From Nesterenkonia xinjiangensis (GTDB lineage Bacteria; Actinomycetota; Actinomycetes; Actinomycetales; Micrococcaceae), in contig NZ_JACCFY010000001.1 of assembly GCF_013410745.1 (NCBI RefSeq), positions 1,984,001 through 2,048,000 on the forward strand: a DNA stretch of 64,000 bases, given 5' to 3'. How positions within the stretch are numbered: position 1 is the first letter of the stretch; each line of letters opens with the position of its first letter. The notes under the pieces were generated by a model that did no database searches, was not told the origin of the DNA, and was given only the letters and a program-made list of their open reading frames with translations. The position numbers and the translations under genes were made by a program. This document shows positions 49,257-57,984 of this stretch, one piece after another.

Positions 49257-50798
49257 TCAGAAGCTGCCGACGGCGAGCACCACCGGGATGAGTGCGGCGG
49301 TCACCAGCACGGGGATCACCAGGGAGACCACCCCGACGTCCTTATAGGACTCTCGGTGGGTCATCCCGCAGACGATGATCAGCGTGATCACCGCGCCGTT
49401 GTGCGGCATCGAGTCCAGCCCGCCGGAGGCCATGGCGGTGATCCGGTGCATAGCCTCCAGGCTGATCCCCTGGTCCACCGCGAGGTCGCGCAGCTCCTCA
49501 CCCAGCGCGTTGAGCGCGATCGTCATCCCGCCGGAGGCCGAGCCGGTCACCCCGGAGATGGTTGAGGTCGACAGCGCCGAGGCCACCAGGGCATTCTCGC
49601 TGACGCCGAAGATGCCGTCGCGGATCACCATGAAGGCTGCCAGGGAGGCGACGACGGCGCCGTACCCGACCTCGGAGGCGGTGTTGAAGATCGGCAGCAG
49701 TGCGTTGCGCGCCCCGTCGGTGATCCCACGTAGGATCCAGCGCAGATGACGGACGTTCATCAGCAGGATCACCACGATCGCACCGGCCAGCGCACACAGC
49801 ACCGCCCAGGCCCCGGTCCGGTCATCCAGCCCGATCCCTCCGTACTTGTCCTCCTGCAGGTGCCCCCAGTCCATCGCAGGGAACAGCAGCATCGTGCAGC
49901 CGAAGTTGAGGGCGAAGACCAGCAGCACCGGGATGAAGGGGAAGACATGGTTCGGCGGGGTGAGCATGCCGGGCGTGCCCGTCGGGGCCGGAGAGGTGCT
50001 GTCGGTCGTGTGGGCAACCGCGGCACCCGGCCCGTGCGAAGTCCTCGTCTGCCCGGCGGAGGAGCCCGGGGACGATCCATCACCCACCGACATCTCCGCG
50101 GCGCCCGCACCCATGTCCGCACCTGCGCCGTTGCGCAGCTCCAGGGCGGTGGGATCGGTGAAGTGCTCGCCGCGTGCCGCGAGCTGCCGTTTCCGATGCT
50201 CCAGCCATAGCATGCCCAGGATGAAGATGACCGTCCCTCCCAGAATGCCCACCCCCGGCGCGGCGAAGGTGTTCGTCTGGAACGCCTGCCCGGGGATGAT
50301 GTTCTGCACCTGCGGAGAACCCGGCAGCGCCGTCATGGTGAAGGTGAGCATGCCATGGGCGATGGCGCCGGGGATCAGCCGCCGCGGAATGTCCGCGGCG
50401 CGGAACAGCTCCCTGGCCAGCGGGAACATCACGAAGACCACCACGAAGACGCTGATTCCGCCGTAGGTCAGCAGGGCGGTGGTCAGCACGGTGGCCAGCA
50501 GCGCCCGGTTCGGGCCCAGCCATCGGGTGACGACCCGAGCGATGTCGGTGGCATATCCCGCCATCGTCATGAGCTTCCCGAAGATCGCTCCGGTGAGGAA
50601 CATCGGGAAGTACTGACCGATGAAGTTCGCCAGCGCCGGCATGAAGATCTCGGTGTAGTTGGCCAGGATCGGCGCACCGGAGAACACCATCGCCACCAGT
50701 GCGGAGATCGGGGCAGCCACCACGATCGTCACTCCGCGATAGGCCAGGGTGATCAGCAGCACCAGCGAGACGAGGATGCCGACGAGTCCGAGGGTCAC
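49257..50798 (-). CDS. GntP family permease
   Basis: 513 residues with about 12-14 membrane helices: LVSLVLLITLAYRGVTIVVAAP, FMPALANFIGQYFPMFLTGAIFGKLM, ALLTYGGISVFVVVFVMFPLA, MTALPGSPQVQNIIPG and a late GMTIALNALGEELRD. These are GntP/gluconate-H+ symporter family features. A long hydrophilic loop (residues ~210-275, rich in Gly, Ser, Pro and Thr) is inserted in the middle. It starts at GTG 50798 with GGGAGAA before it. Downstream of mmsB-mmsA on the same strand, it may import 3-hydroxyisobutyrate or a related hydroxy acid rather than gluconate. Confidence 0.8.
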   Translation of the reverse strand: MTLGLVGILVSLVLLITLAYRGVTIVVAAPISALVAMVFSGAPILANYTEIFMPALANFIGQYFPMFLTGAIFGKLMTMAGYATDIARVVTRWLGPNRALLATVLTTALLTYGGISVFVVVFVMFPLARELFRAADIPRRLIPGAIAHGMLTFTMTALPGSPQVQNIIPGQAFQTNTFAAPGVGILGGTVIFILGMLWLEHRKRQLAARGEHFTDPTALELRNGAGADMGAGAAEMSVGDGSSPGSSAGQTRTSHGPGAAVAHTTDSTSPAPTGTPGMLTPPNHVFPFIPVLLVFALNFGCTMLLFPAMDWGHLQEDKYGGIGLDDRTGAWAVLCALAGAIVVILLMNVRHLRWILRGITDGARNALLPIFNTASEVGYGAVVASLAAFMVIRDGIFGVSENALVASALSTSTISGVTGSASGGMTIALNALGEELRDLAVDQGISLEAMHRITAMASGGLDSMPHNGAVITLIIVCGMTHRESYKDVGVVSLVIPVLVTAALIPVVLAVGSF

Positions 50799-50872
50799 AG
50801 GTTCTCCCGAGGGTCAGGGTCCGGGCACGTTCTCGCCCCGCCAGGCAGGGTCGGGAACGCGCGCCGGACGGG

Positions 50873-52414
50873 TCAATGGGTGGGGAAGCCCAGGCTGATC
50901 TGCGACTCGCTGGGCTCGGGCCAGCGGCTGCTGACCACCTTGCGGCGGGTGTAGAAGTTGAACGCCTCCGGGCCGTACATGTGGGTGTCGCCGAACAGCG
51001 AGTCCTTCCAGCCGCCGAAGCTGAAGGCGCCCACCGGCACCGGGATCGGCACATTGACCCCGACCATGCCGACCTCGATGTCGAACTCGAACTCACGGGC
51101 GGTCTTGCCGTCGCGGGTGAACACCGCAGTGCCGTTGGCGTATCGGCTGGCGTTGATCAGGTCGACGGCGGCGTCGTAGCTGTCCACGCGCACCACGGAG
51201 AGCACCGGGCCGAAGATCTCGTCGTCGTAGACCTTCATGCCGGGAGTGACGTGGTCGATCAGCGAGGCGCCGATGAAGTACCCCTCGCCGTCGAACGTCT
51301 GCTCCCGGCCGTCGAGCACCACGGTGGCGCCCTCTGCGGCGGCGCCGGCCACATAGCCGGTGACCCGTTCCAGGGCTTCAGGCGTGATCAGCGGGCCCAT
51401 CTCGGAGGCCGGGTCGGCCCCGTCGCCGATGCTCAGCCTCTGGGCCCGGGAGCGGATGCGTTCGACCAGGCCGTCGGCGACGTCCCCGACGGCGACCACC
51501 ACCGAGATCGCCATGCAGCGTTCCCCGGCGGAGCCGTAAGCCGCAGAGACCGCGGCGTCGGCGGCGGAGTCCAGGTCGGCGTCGGGCATGACCACCATGT
51601 GGTTCTTCGCTCCGCCGAGCGCCTGGACCCGTTTCCCATGGGCCGCACTGGTGGCGTAGATGTGCTTGGCGATCGGCGTGGAGCCCACGAAGGACACCGC
51701 CGAGACCTCCGGGTGGACCAAGAGCTCGTCCACGGCCTCCTTATCCCCGTGGACCACGTTGAGGATGCCGTCGGGCAGCCCGGCGTCGCGGAAGGCCTGC
51801 GCGATCAGCAGCGAGGCCGAGGGGTCGCGCTCGGAGGGCTTGAGGATCACCGCGTTGCCGGCGGCGATGGCGGTGGTGACCATCCAGAGCGGGACCATCA
51901 CCGGGAAGTTGAAGGGAGTGATGCAGGCGACGACCCCCAGCGGCTGGCGCACCTGGTGGACGTCCACGCCGGTGGAGACCTGCTCCGCGTACTCGCCCTT
52001 GAGGTGATGCATCAGCCCGGTGCAGAAGTCCACGTTCTCGAGTCCGCGGGTGATCTCGCCGTCGGCGTCGGAGAGCACCTTGCCGTGCTCGGCGGTGATC
52101 GTGGCCGCCAGCTCGGCGCGCCGCTCGTCGAGGATCTGCCGGGCGCGGAACATGATCTGGGTCCGTCGGGCCAGACCGGTCCGCCGCCAGGCCTTCTGCG
52201 CCTCGGTGGCGACGACGACGGCGGCGCGGACCTGCTCGGCGTCGGCCAGTGCGAGGCGCCCCGTCTCCCGCCCGGTGGCCGGGTTGCGGACCGGGGAGTG
52301 ACGCTCGGCTGCGGTGATGATCTCGCCGCCGATGTGATGCCCGATGACGGGCAGCTCGTCGTCGACGCCGCGGGCGGCTCCGGTGGGGGAGCCTGCGGGG
52401 GTGGAAGATGTCAT
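50873..52414 (-). CDS. mmsA: CoA-acylating methylmalonate-semialdehyde dehydrogenase
   Basis: 513 residues of the aldehyde dehydrogenase family. The catalytic Cys300 is in GSAGERCMAIS, and the NAD site TPFNFPVMVPLWM and FVGSTPIAKHIY are typical MmsA sequences. The common catalytic Glu of hydrolytic ALDHs is replaced by Asn in ALGGAKNHMVV, as expected for CoA-dependent members. It converts methylmalonate semialdehyde (from valine) or malonate semialdehyde to propionyl-CoA or acetyl-CoA. It lies 5 bp downstream of mmsB, so the two are co-transcribed. Confidence 0.92.
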   Translation of the reverse strand: MTSSTPAGSPTGAARGVDDELPVIGHHIGGEIITAAERHSPVRNPATGRETGRLALADAEQVRAAVVVATEAQKAWRRTGLARRTQIMFRARQILDERRAELAATITAEHGKVLSDADGEITRGLENVDFCTGLMHHLKGEYAEQVSTGVDVHQVRQPLGVVACITPFNFPVMVPLWMVTTAIAAGNAVILKPSERDPSASLLIAQAFRDAGLPDGILNVVHGDKEAVDELLVHPEVSAVSFVGSTPIAKHIYATSAAHGKRVQALGGAKNHMVVMPDADLDSAADAAVSAAYGSAGERCMAISVVVAVGDVADGLVERIRSRAQRLSIGDGADPASEMGPLITPEALERVTGYVAGAAAEGATVVLDGREQTFDGEGYFIGASLIDHVTPGMKVYDDEIFGPVLSVVRVDSYDAAVDLINASRYANGTAVFTRDGKTAREFEFDIEVGMVGVNVPIPVPVGAFSFGGWKDSLFGDTHMYGPEAFNFYTRRKVVSSRWPEPSESQISLGFPTH

Positions 52415-52419
52415 GGCGA

Positions 52420-53433
52420 TCAGACCTTTCCGGTCTTGGCCGTGGGTGCGGCCTGGGCTGTGCGGGGTGATGTGCGGGATCGTGCGCTGGGTGATGTGCT
52501 GGACGGCGTCGCGGAGGTGCCGGTGCCGTCCCAGCCGGGGGCGCCGCCGTCGGGGGAGGAGTACTTCACGATCAGCGAGCAGTCCTTGTCCGCGAAGCCT
52601 TCGTCGATGAGTTGCTCGAACCTCTGCCGGGCCAGCTGGGCGGCCTGCAGCTTCACTCCGGTCCTCTCCCCGGCGTCGAGGGCCAGGCTGACGTCCTTGA
52701 GCGCCAGATCGGCGCGGAAGGTGGCGTCATAGTTCCGGTTGGCGGCCGAGGACTCCACGATCCCGGGCATCGGGTACCAGGTCTGCTGCGCCCAGGAGCG
52801 CCCGGAGGAGACCGAGGCGATCTCCCAGAAGACCTTCGGGTCCAGGCCGAGCTGCTCGGCCAGCTGGGACCCTTCCGAGGCGGCCATCAGATCGATGAAC
52901 AGCATCATGTTGTTGCAGATCTTCGCGGCGATGCCGGCGGTGGCCGCCCCGGCGGCGATGATCGTGCCGGCCATCGGCTGGATGCGGCCGGTGGCCTCCC
53001 GCACGGCCTCGTCCTCGCCGCCGACCATGAAGGCCAGGGTCGCGGCGGTCGCTCCGGAGATGCCGCCGGAGACCGGGGCGTCCACGAAGCGGAATCCGTG
53101 CTGCGCGGAGAGGTCATGGCAGTGCTGGGAGGTCTCGACGTCCACGGTGGAGGAGTCCACCAGCAGCGTGCGGGTCTCAGCAGTGGCCCAGATGCCGTCC
53201 TCCGCGCCGAAGACCGCGCGGACGTGCTCGCCGCGGGGGAGCATGGTGAACACGACGTCGGCGCCGGCGACGACCTCGGCGATGCTGCCCACGGTCTCCA
53301 CGCCGTGCGCGGCGGCCTCGGAGACCGCCTCGGGGTCCAGGTCGAAGCCCCGGACCGTGTGGCCGGCGGCCACCAGGTTCGTCGTCATCGGCCCGCCCAT
53401 GTTTCCCAGTCCGATCCATCCGTATACGGCCAT
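52420..53433 (-). CDS. mmsB: 3-Hydroxyisobutyrate dehydrogenase
   Basis: 337 residues. The NAD site GWIGLGNMGGPMTTNL, DAPVSGGISGATAATLAFMVGG and the catalytic-lysine region AAKICNNMMLFIDLMAASE fit beta-hydroxyacid dehydrogenases. The usual length is about 295; here a ~43-residue Ser/Thr/Pro/Ala-rich C-terminal tail (after GGAPGWDG) is added. It oxidises 3-hydroxyisobutyrate to methylmalonate semialdehyde, the substrate of mmsA. GAGGAGG precedes the ATG. It is divergent from a LysR gene across an operator-like region, so it is probably its target. Confidence 0.88.
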   Translation of the reverse strand: MAVYGWIGLGNMGGPMTTNLVAAGHTVRGFDLDPEAVSEAAAHGVETVGSIAEVVAGADVVFTMLPRGEHVRAVFGAEDGIWATAETRTLLVDSSTVDVETSQHCHDLSAQHGFRFVDAPVSGGISGATAATLAFMVGGEDEAVREATGRIQPMAGTIIAAGAATAGIAAKICNNMMLFIDLMAASEGSQLAEQLGLDPKVFWEIASVSSGRSWAQQTWYPMPGIVESSAANRNYDATFRADLALKDVSLALDAGERTGVKLQAAQLARQRFEQLIDEGFADKDCSLIVKYSSPDGGAPGWDGTGTSATPSSTSPSARSRTSPRTAQAAPTAKTGKV

Positions 53434-53512
53434 GTGTTCCTCCTCGAGTGGCGGGCACCCCGCAGGGTGGGCATGTGTCGTGGATCACACTAAGAGCGTG
53501 GAGTCTCGACTA

Positions 53513-53565
53513 CAATGCACGAGGGGGCGGCAAGATTGCACGACCGATGTGCGTTGGTGCACACT
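53513..53565. promoter_or_regulatory. mmsB/LysR intergenic operator candidates
   Basis: AATGCAC (53514-53520), ATTGCAC (53534-53540) and GTGCGTTGGTGCAC (53549-53562) repeat the TGCAC half-site three or more times within 50 bp. Such spacing suits a LysR-type regulator between divergent genes. Confidence 0.4.
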
Positions 53566-53571
53566 CGGGCC

Positions 53572-54489
53572 ATGCGTGACCAGCAGGCCGCGGAGCCGCC
53601 GCACCAGCACCTCGAGCCCCTGATGACCTTCCTGCATGTGGCCCGGCTGGGCCGCTACACCGCCGCCGCCGACGTGCTGCGGGTCAACCACTCCACGGTC
53701 TCCCGGCGCATCGCCGCGCTGGAGCGCTCGCTGGGCGGCCGTGTGCTGGCGCGCACCCCCTCCGGCTGGGAGGTCACTGCCCTGGGGCAGCGGGTCCTGG
53801 CCGCGGCTGAGCGGGTGGAGGACGCCCTGGCCTCGCTGTCCGGCGACGGGGAGCAGGCCGGTCGGATCTCCGGAGTGGTCCGCCTCGGCTCCCCGGATGC
53901 CTTCGCCGTCCACGTGGCGACCCCGGCGCTGGCGGCGCTGCAGCGGGCCAGCCCGAACCTCGCCGTCGAGCTCATCAGCGCCACCCAACGGGCCCGGCAG
54001 ACCCGCTCGGGACTGGACCTGGAGATCGTGGTCGGTCGGCCGCAGGTCCACCGGGCCCAGGCGGAGCTGGTGATGGACTACGCCCTGGGGCTCTATGCCA
54101 CCGAGGACTACCTGCAGCGGCACGGCCGGCCGCGCAGCATCGCGGAGCTGGCCGGACATCGGCTCAACTACTATGTCGAGGCCGTGCTGACCATCGACGA
54201 CCTCGACCGGGCCACCGAGGCGCTGCCGGCCATGCGCCGAGGCATCGCCTCCACCAATGTGCTCTCCCACGTCACCGCCACCACTGCGGGGGCCGGCGTC
54301 GGGCTGCTGCCGAACTATGTGGCCGACCATGAGCCTCGGCTGCGCAGGCTGCTCGCTGAGGAGTACGCCCACGACCTGTCGTACTGGGCGGTCGGTCGCC
54401 AGGAGGCGCTGCGCAACCCTGCGGTGCAGGCCGTCTATGCCGCGCTGCGCCAACGCGGTCAGCGCATGGAGGACGAGCTGAGCCGCTGA
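53572..54489 (+). CDS. LysR family transcriptional regulator
   Basis: 305 residues from ATG 53572, preferred to ATG 53515, whose extension would run through the TGCAC operator repeats. The N-terminal winged HTH is clear (FLHVARLGRYTAAADVLRVNHSTVSRRIAALERSLGG), and the C-terminal periplasmic-binding-like domain begins near GVVRLGSPDAFAVHVATPALAALQ. It is probably an activator or repressor of mmsB-mmsA-gntP, from which it is divergently transcribed, responding to a valine-pathway acid. No terminator is obvious in the 253 bp before the DUF3311 gene. Confidence 0.85.
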   Translation: MRDQQAAEPPHQHLEPLMTFLHVARLGRYTAAADVLRVNHSTVSRRIAALERSLGGRVLARTPSGWEVTALGQRVLAAAERVEDALASLSGDGEQAGRISGVVRLGSPDAFAVHVATPALAALQRASPNLAVELISATQRARQTRSGLDLEIVVGRPQVHRAQAELVMDYALGLYATEDYLQRHGRPRSIAELAGHRLNYYVEAVLTIDDLDRATEALPAMRRGIASTNVLSHVTATTAGAGVGLLPNYVADHEPRLRRLLAEEYAHDLSYWAVGRQEALRNPAVQAVYAALRQRGQRMEDELSR

Positions 54490-54742
54490 CCCCGCCGAAT
54501 GACAACGTGTAAGGCGCAGGGGTGGTTCACCTGACAGTCTGCTCCCCCTCGGTTCCGGCCGGGCGGGGGGAGCATGGTGGCACGGCTCTCAGAGCTGCTC
54601 CCGGTGCGCCGTCGGCACCGCTCGCGCTCGGGCGCCGTCCGGGGAAACCCTCACGTCATGAGTCCTCAACAAGGAGGTCATGGGCATCGCGTAGACCTGA
54701 AGCGGTGATGACCGTCAGACCTATCGAAGGAGGCCCGAGCAG

Positions 54743-55024
54743 ATGATCAAGAAGCCCACTCGGCTGGCTGTGGTCCTGTGGACCTGCATCCTGGCCGGTT
54801 TCGCCCTCATGGAGTTCCCGGGGGTGCTCTTCTTCCATGACATGGTGGAGCCCCGCATCCTCGGCATGCCTTTCATCTATGGCTTCAACGTCGTCATCTG
54901 GGCGTTCATGTGTGTGGTCCTGTTCATCGGGTACCGAACCCACTGGGGTCGTCGTGCCGCGTCGGAGGGCGATGAATCGGATGCCCCGGACCCCGCTCCT
55001 GAGCCGACCGGAGGTGCACACTGA
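54743..55024 (+). CDS. DUF3311 family small membrane protein
   Basis: 93 residues with two membrane helices (LAVVLWTCILAGFALMEFPGV and PFIYGFNVVIWAFMCVVLFIGYRT) and an acidic Pro-rich cytoplasmic tail. This is the small partner usually found directly before SSS-family symporters; the stop and the symporter start share a base (TGATG). It probably assists or stabilises the transporter. GGAGG lies 10 nt before the ATG. Confidence 0.8.
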   Translation: MIKKPTRLAVVLWTCILAGFALMEFPGVLFFHDMVEPRILGMPFIYGFNVVIWAFMCVVLFIGYRTHWGRRAASEGDESDAPDPAPEPTGGAH

Positions 55025-56538
55025 TGTCCGCCACTGAGATCGCCGGACTGATCGTCATCGCCGCCTTCCTCCTCGTCCCCCTGGCCATGGGCGCCTTCGC
55101 CTCACGGAAGTCGACGGCCACTGCCGAGGACTTCTTCCTCCAGGGGCGGGCCATGGGATCCGTGGCGGTGTTCTTCACCGTGGCCGCCACATGGTGGAGC
55201 GCCTTCGCGTTCCTCGGGTCGAACGCCAGCTTCTATCTGGACGGGCCGCTGTACTGGACCGCCATCGCCTGGAACATCTTCTTCGGGGTCATGTACTACG
55301 TCGTGGGCAAGAGGATCTGGTTCCACGGCAAGCGCGGAGGTTACGTCACTCCGCGGGACTTCTTCGTCGACCTCTACGGCTCACGCAGGCTGGGCACCTT
55401 CATCGCCGTCATCCTGCTGGTGTTCACGCTTCCGCATCTGCAGATCCAGCTGACCGGCGGCGCGTACCTGATGGAGGTGGCCTCCGACGGGGCGCTTCCG
55501 TTCTGGCTCGCCGGCCTCCTCTTCTACCTGGTCATCATCATCTACGTCTGGTCCGGCGGGCTCCGCGCAGTGGCCTGGACCGACGTGTTCTACGGGGTGC
55601 TCCTGTTCCTCGGGATGATCACCGCCGGCATCTTCCTGGTCGGCGAGGTCGGCGGTATGGGGACCATGTTCGATGAGATCGAGCAGATCCAGCCGGAGAA
55701 TCTCATCCTCGCCGACGGAGCCTGGATGGCCTGGATCGCCATGTTCGTGGTGACACCGCTGGGTGCATTCATGGGCCCCCAGATGTGGACCCGCATGTAC
55801 GCCACCCGGTCACCACGGTTGTTCGACCTGATGCCCTTCCTTCTGGCGGTGGCGGCCATCAGCTATGTCGGCTCCATGCTCATCGGCAACTCCGCCGTGG
55901 TCCTCGATCCCGACGTCGAGCAGGCGGATCAGGTGCTGCCCGTCATGCTTCTCGAGTACGCTCCGGTGGTCCTCGCCCTGGTGCTGATCGCCTGTGGTGC
56001 GGCGGCGGCGATGTCCACCGCCAACTCCCAGGTCCATGCCATGGCGGCGAGCTACACGATCGACTTCCACGAGAGGTACGTGCAGAAGGACCTCCCCGAG
56101 AACAAACGGGTCTGGGTGGGGCGCTGGGCCATCCTGGTCTTCTCCGCGATCGCCTACGTGATGACCCTCTACGTGCCAGGGCTGTTGGTCACCATCGGGC
56201 TGGTCGCCTTCGCCGGTCTGGCGCAGGTCATCATTCCCACCCTGGGTGCGCTGTTCTGGAAGCGGGCCAGCGTCACCGGCGCCTCCGTGGGGCTCGTCGT
56301 CGGCGTCGGCAGCCTGGTGCTGTTCACCGCGCTGCCGGCCACGGTCCCGGGCCCCTTCGCCAACGGAGGTGGGGGCCTGCTCTCCCTGCTGCTGAACCTC
56401 GTGGTCTTCATCGGAGTCAGCCTCGTGACCCGACCCCGCGAGACCGGCATCCTGGCGAGGCTCGCGGCGCGCACCCGCGACTTCGATCGAGGACGCTGGG
56501 ACTCCGGCTCACCGCAGGAGGAGCTCGTGCGCCGCTGA
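55024..56538 (+). CDS. Sodium:solute symporter (SSS family)
   Basis: 504 residues with about 13 membrane helices. SSS features are MGAFASRKSTATAEDFFLQGRAMGSVAVFFTVAATWWSAFAFLG at the N terminus (Na+ site region), MWTRMYATRSPRLFDLMPFLL, and GAAAAMSTANSQVHAMAASYTIDFHERYV. It uses a sodium gradient to import an organic solute. The downstream M20 amidohydrolase and amidase, in the same orientation, suggest an amide, carbamoyl-amino acid or related nitrogen compound. There is no direct substrate evidence. Confidence 0.85.
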   Translation: MSATEIAGLIVIAAFLLVPLAMGAFASRKSTATAEDFFLQGRAMGSVAVFFTVAATWWSAFAFLGSNASFYLDGPLYWTAIAWNIFFGVMYYVVGKRIWFHGKRGGYVTPRDFFVDLYGSRRLGTFIAVILLVFTLPHLQIQLTGGAYLMEVASDGALPFWLAGLLFYLVIIIYVWSGGLRAVAWTDVFYGVLLFLGMITAGIFLVGEVGGMGTMFDEIEQIQPENLILADGAWMAWIAMFVVTPLGAFMGPQMWTRMYATRSPRLFDLMPFLLAVAAISYVGSMLIGNSAVVLDPDVEQADQVLPVMLLEYAPVVLALVLIACGAAAAMSTANSQVHAMAASYTIDFHERYVQKDLPENKRVWVGRWAILVFSAIAYVMTLYVPGLLVTIGLVAFAGLAQVIIPTLGALFWKRASVTGASVGLVVGVGSLVLFTALPATVPGPFANGGGGLLSLLLNLVVFIGVSLVTRPRETGILARLAARTRDFDRGRWDSGSPQEELVRR

Positions 56539-56625
56539 CCGCCGGGAGGCGCGGGCCGCGCACCGGCCGCAGGACGAGAACTGCTCGCAACCACCGCATG
56601 CACCGCGCATGCACGGGAAAGGACG

Positions 56626-57984
56626 ATGAGACCCATGGCGCACCAGGCGGCAGCGGGAGCCGATTCCGGCGACCCCACTGTGAGACCACAGGATCGAGAG
56701 TTCCTGAGGGACTTCCACCACACGTCCCGCTATGGCGCGACGCCGGCCGGTGGGATCGACCGCCAGGCGGGCACCGCAGAGCACGGCCAGGTGCGTCGCT
56801 GGTTCGAGGAGCGCGCCGGCCAGCTGGGGCTCAGCGTGGTCACCGACGCGATCGGCACCATCTATGCACTCCGTGAGTGGGTGCCCGGCGCTCCGTTCGT
56901 CCTCGTGGGGTCCCATCTGGACAGTCAGCCTCGTGGCGGGCGCTTCGACGGGACCTACGGCGTCGTCGCGGCCCTGCATGCGGTGGCCGCAGCTGATGCC
57001 GCAGTCTCCGCAGGACTTCTGGATCCGCGGTACAACGTGGCCGCAGTGGACTGGTTCAACGAGGAGGGTGCCCGATTCGCCCCGTCCATCATGGGGAGCT
57101 CGGTCCACGCGGGGATCCTGGACCTTGAGGTCGCCCTGCAGACCACGGATCCTCAGGGGGTCACCGTCGCCCAGGCCCTGGAATCCACCGGCCGCCGGGG
57201 GGTCGACCCCGCCCCGAAGGCCGCCGCCTATGCGGAGATCCACATCGAGCAGGGGCGACGCCTCGAGCGTTCGGGCGTGCCGATCGGGATCGTCGACCGG
57301 AGCTGGCACACCCAGAAGCTGCTGGTCAGCGTCATCGGAGAGCAGTCACACACCGGCGCGACGCTGATGGCTGATCGCCGCGATGCCCTGATCGCCGCCT
57401 CGCACGTCGTGGTGGCCGTGGAGGAGGTGGTCGAGGAGTTCGAGCCGGAGACCATCGTGACTTCGGTGGGGAAGTTCGACGTCCAGCCCAACTCTCCGAT
57501 CGTCGTGCCGCGTCAGGTCGACCTCGTCGTCGATCTGCGGGCGGACCGGGCGAGCGACGTCGATCAAGCACGCGGTCTGCTCCTGGAGCGCCTCCAGGGG
57601 ATCGCTCGCCGCCGGGACGTCGAGATCGAGGCCCAGGACTTCGACGTCCGCCCAGTGCAGCGGTTCCCCGCCGACGGCGTGGAGCTGGCCGAGAAGGCCA
57701 GCCGCGACCAAGGCGTCGACTCCACCGTGCTGGCGACCTTGGCCGGTCACGACTCCGTCCCGATGAACCGCATCGTGCCCTCGGTGATGCTCTTCGTCCC
57801 CTCAGCCGATGGGGTCTCCCACTGCGAGCGGGAGTTCACCTCCGACGAAGACATGGTGACCGGCCTGCGGGTGCTGACCGGTGTCGTGACACGCCTCGTG
57901 GCCGGAGAGCTGGCCGATACGGCGTCCGGCGGATCCGATGAGAGCGGCGGCGCGGCGGATGACCGGGAGGACGGACGAGGATGA
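56626..57984 (+). CDS. M20-family Zn-dependent amidohydrolase (hydantoinase/carbamoylase type)
   Basis: 452 residues. Metal ligands are in GSHLDSQPRGGRFDG (His97, Asp108 region), WFNEEGARF (Glu pair) and AYAEIHIEQG (His); the dimerisation-domain motif SHTGATLM and the C-terminal GHDSVPMNRIVPSVMLFVPSADGVSHCEREFT follow. These fit N-carbamoyl-L-amino acid hydrolase, beta-ureidopropionase and allantoate amidohydrolase. It would release ammonia and CO2 from a carbamoyl group. The start could be 56626 or 56635. Its stop overlaps the amidase start (ATGA), so the two act in one pathway. Confidence 0.85.
   Translation: MRPMAHQAAAGADSGDPTVRPQDREFLRDFHHTSRYGATPAGGIDRQAGTAEHGQVRRWFEERAGQLGLSVVTDAIGTIYALREWVPGAPFVLVGSHLDSQPRGGRFDGTYGVVAALHAVAAADAAVSAGLLDPRYNVAAVDWFNEEGARFAPSIMGSSVHAGILDLEVALQTTDPQGVTVAQALESTGRRGVDPAPKAAAYAEIHIEQGRRLERSGVPIGIVDRSWHTQKLLVSVIGEQSHTGATLMADRRDALIAASHVVVAVEEVVEEFEPETIVTSVGKFDVQPNSPIVVPRQVDLVVDLRADRASDVDQARGLLLERLQGIARRRDVEIEAQDFDVRPVQRFPADGVELAEKASRDQGVDSTVLATLAGHDSVPMNRIVPSVMLFVPSADGVSHCEREFTSDEDMVTGLRVLTGVVTRLVAGELADTASGGSDESGGAADDREDGRG

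Noticed and set aside
54671-54694. AAGGAGG followed by a four-codon ORF (MGIA) as a leader peptide
   Set aside because: The spacing to the ATG is only 2 nt and there are no regulatory codons or attenuator hairpin.
54522-54746. 74-codon ORF upstream of the DUF3311 gene
   Set aside because: Composition is low-complexity Pro/Ser/Arg, with no family marks, and it overlaps the ribosome site of the next gene.
55785-56876. 363-codon plus-strand ORF overlapping the symporter and M20 genes
   Set aside because: It spans two well-supported genes in another frame and resembles no family.
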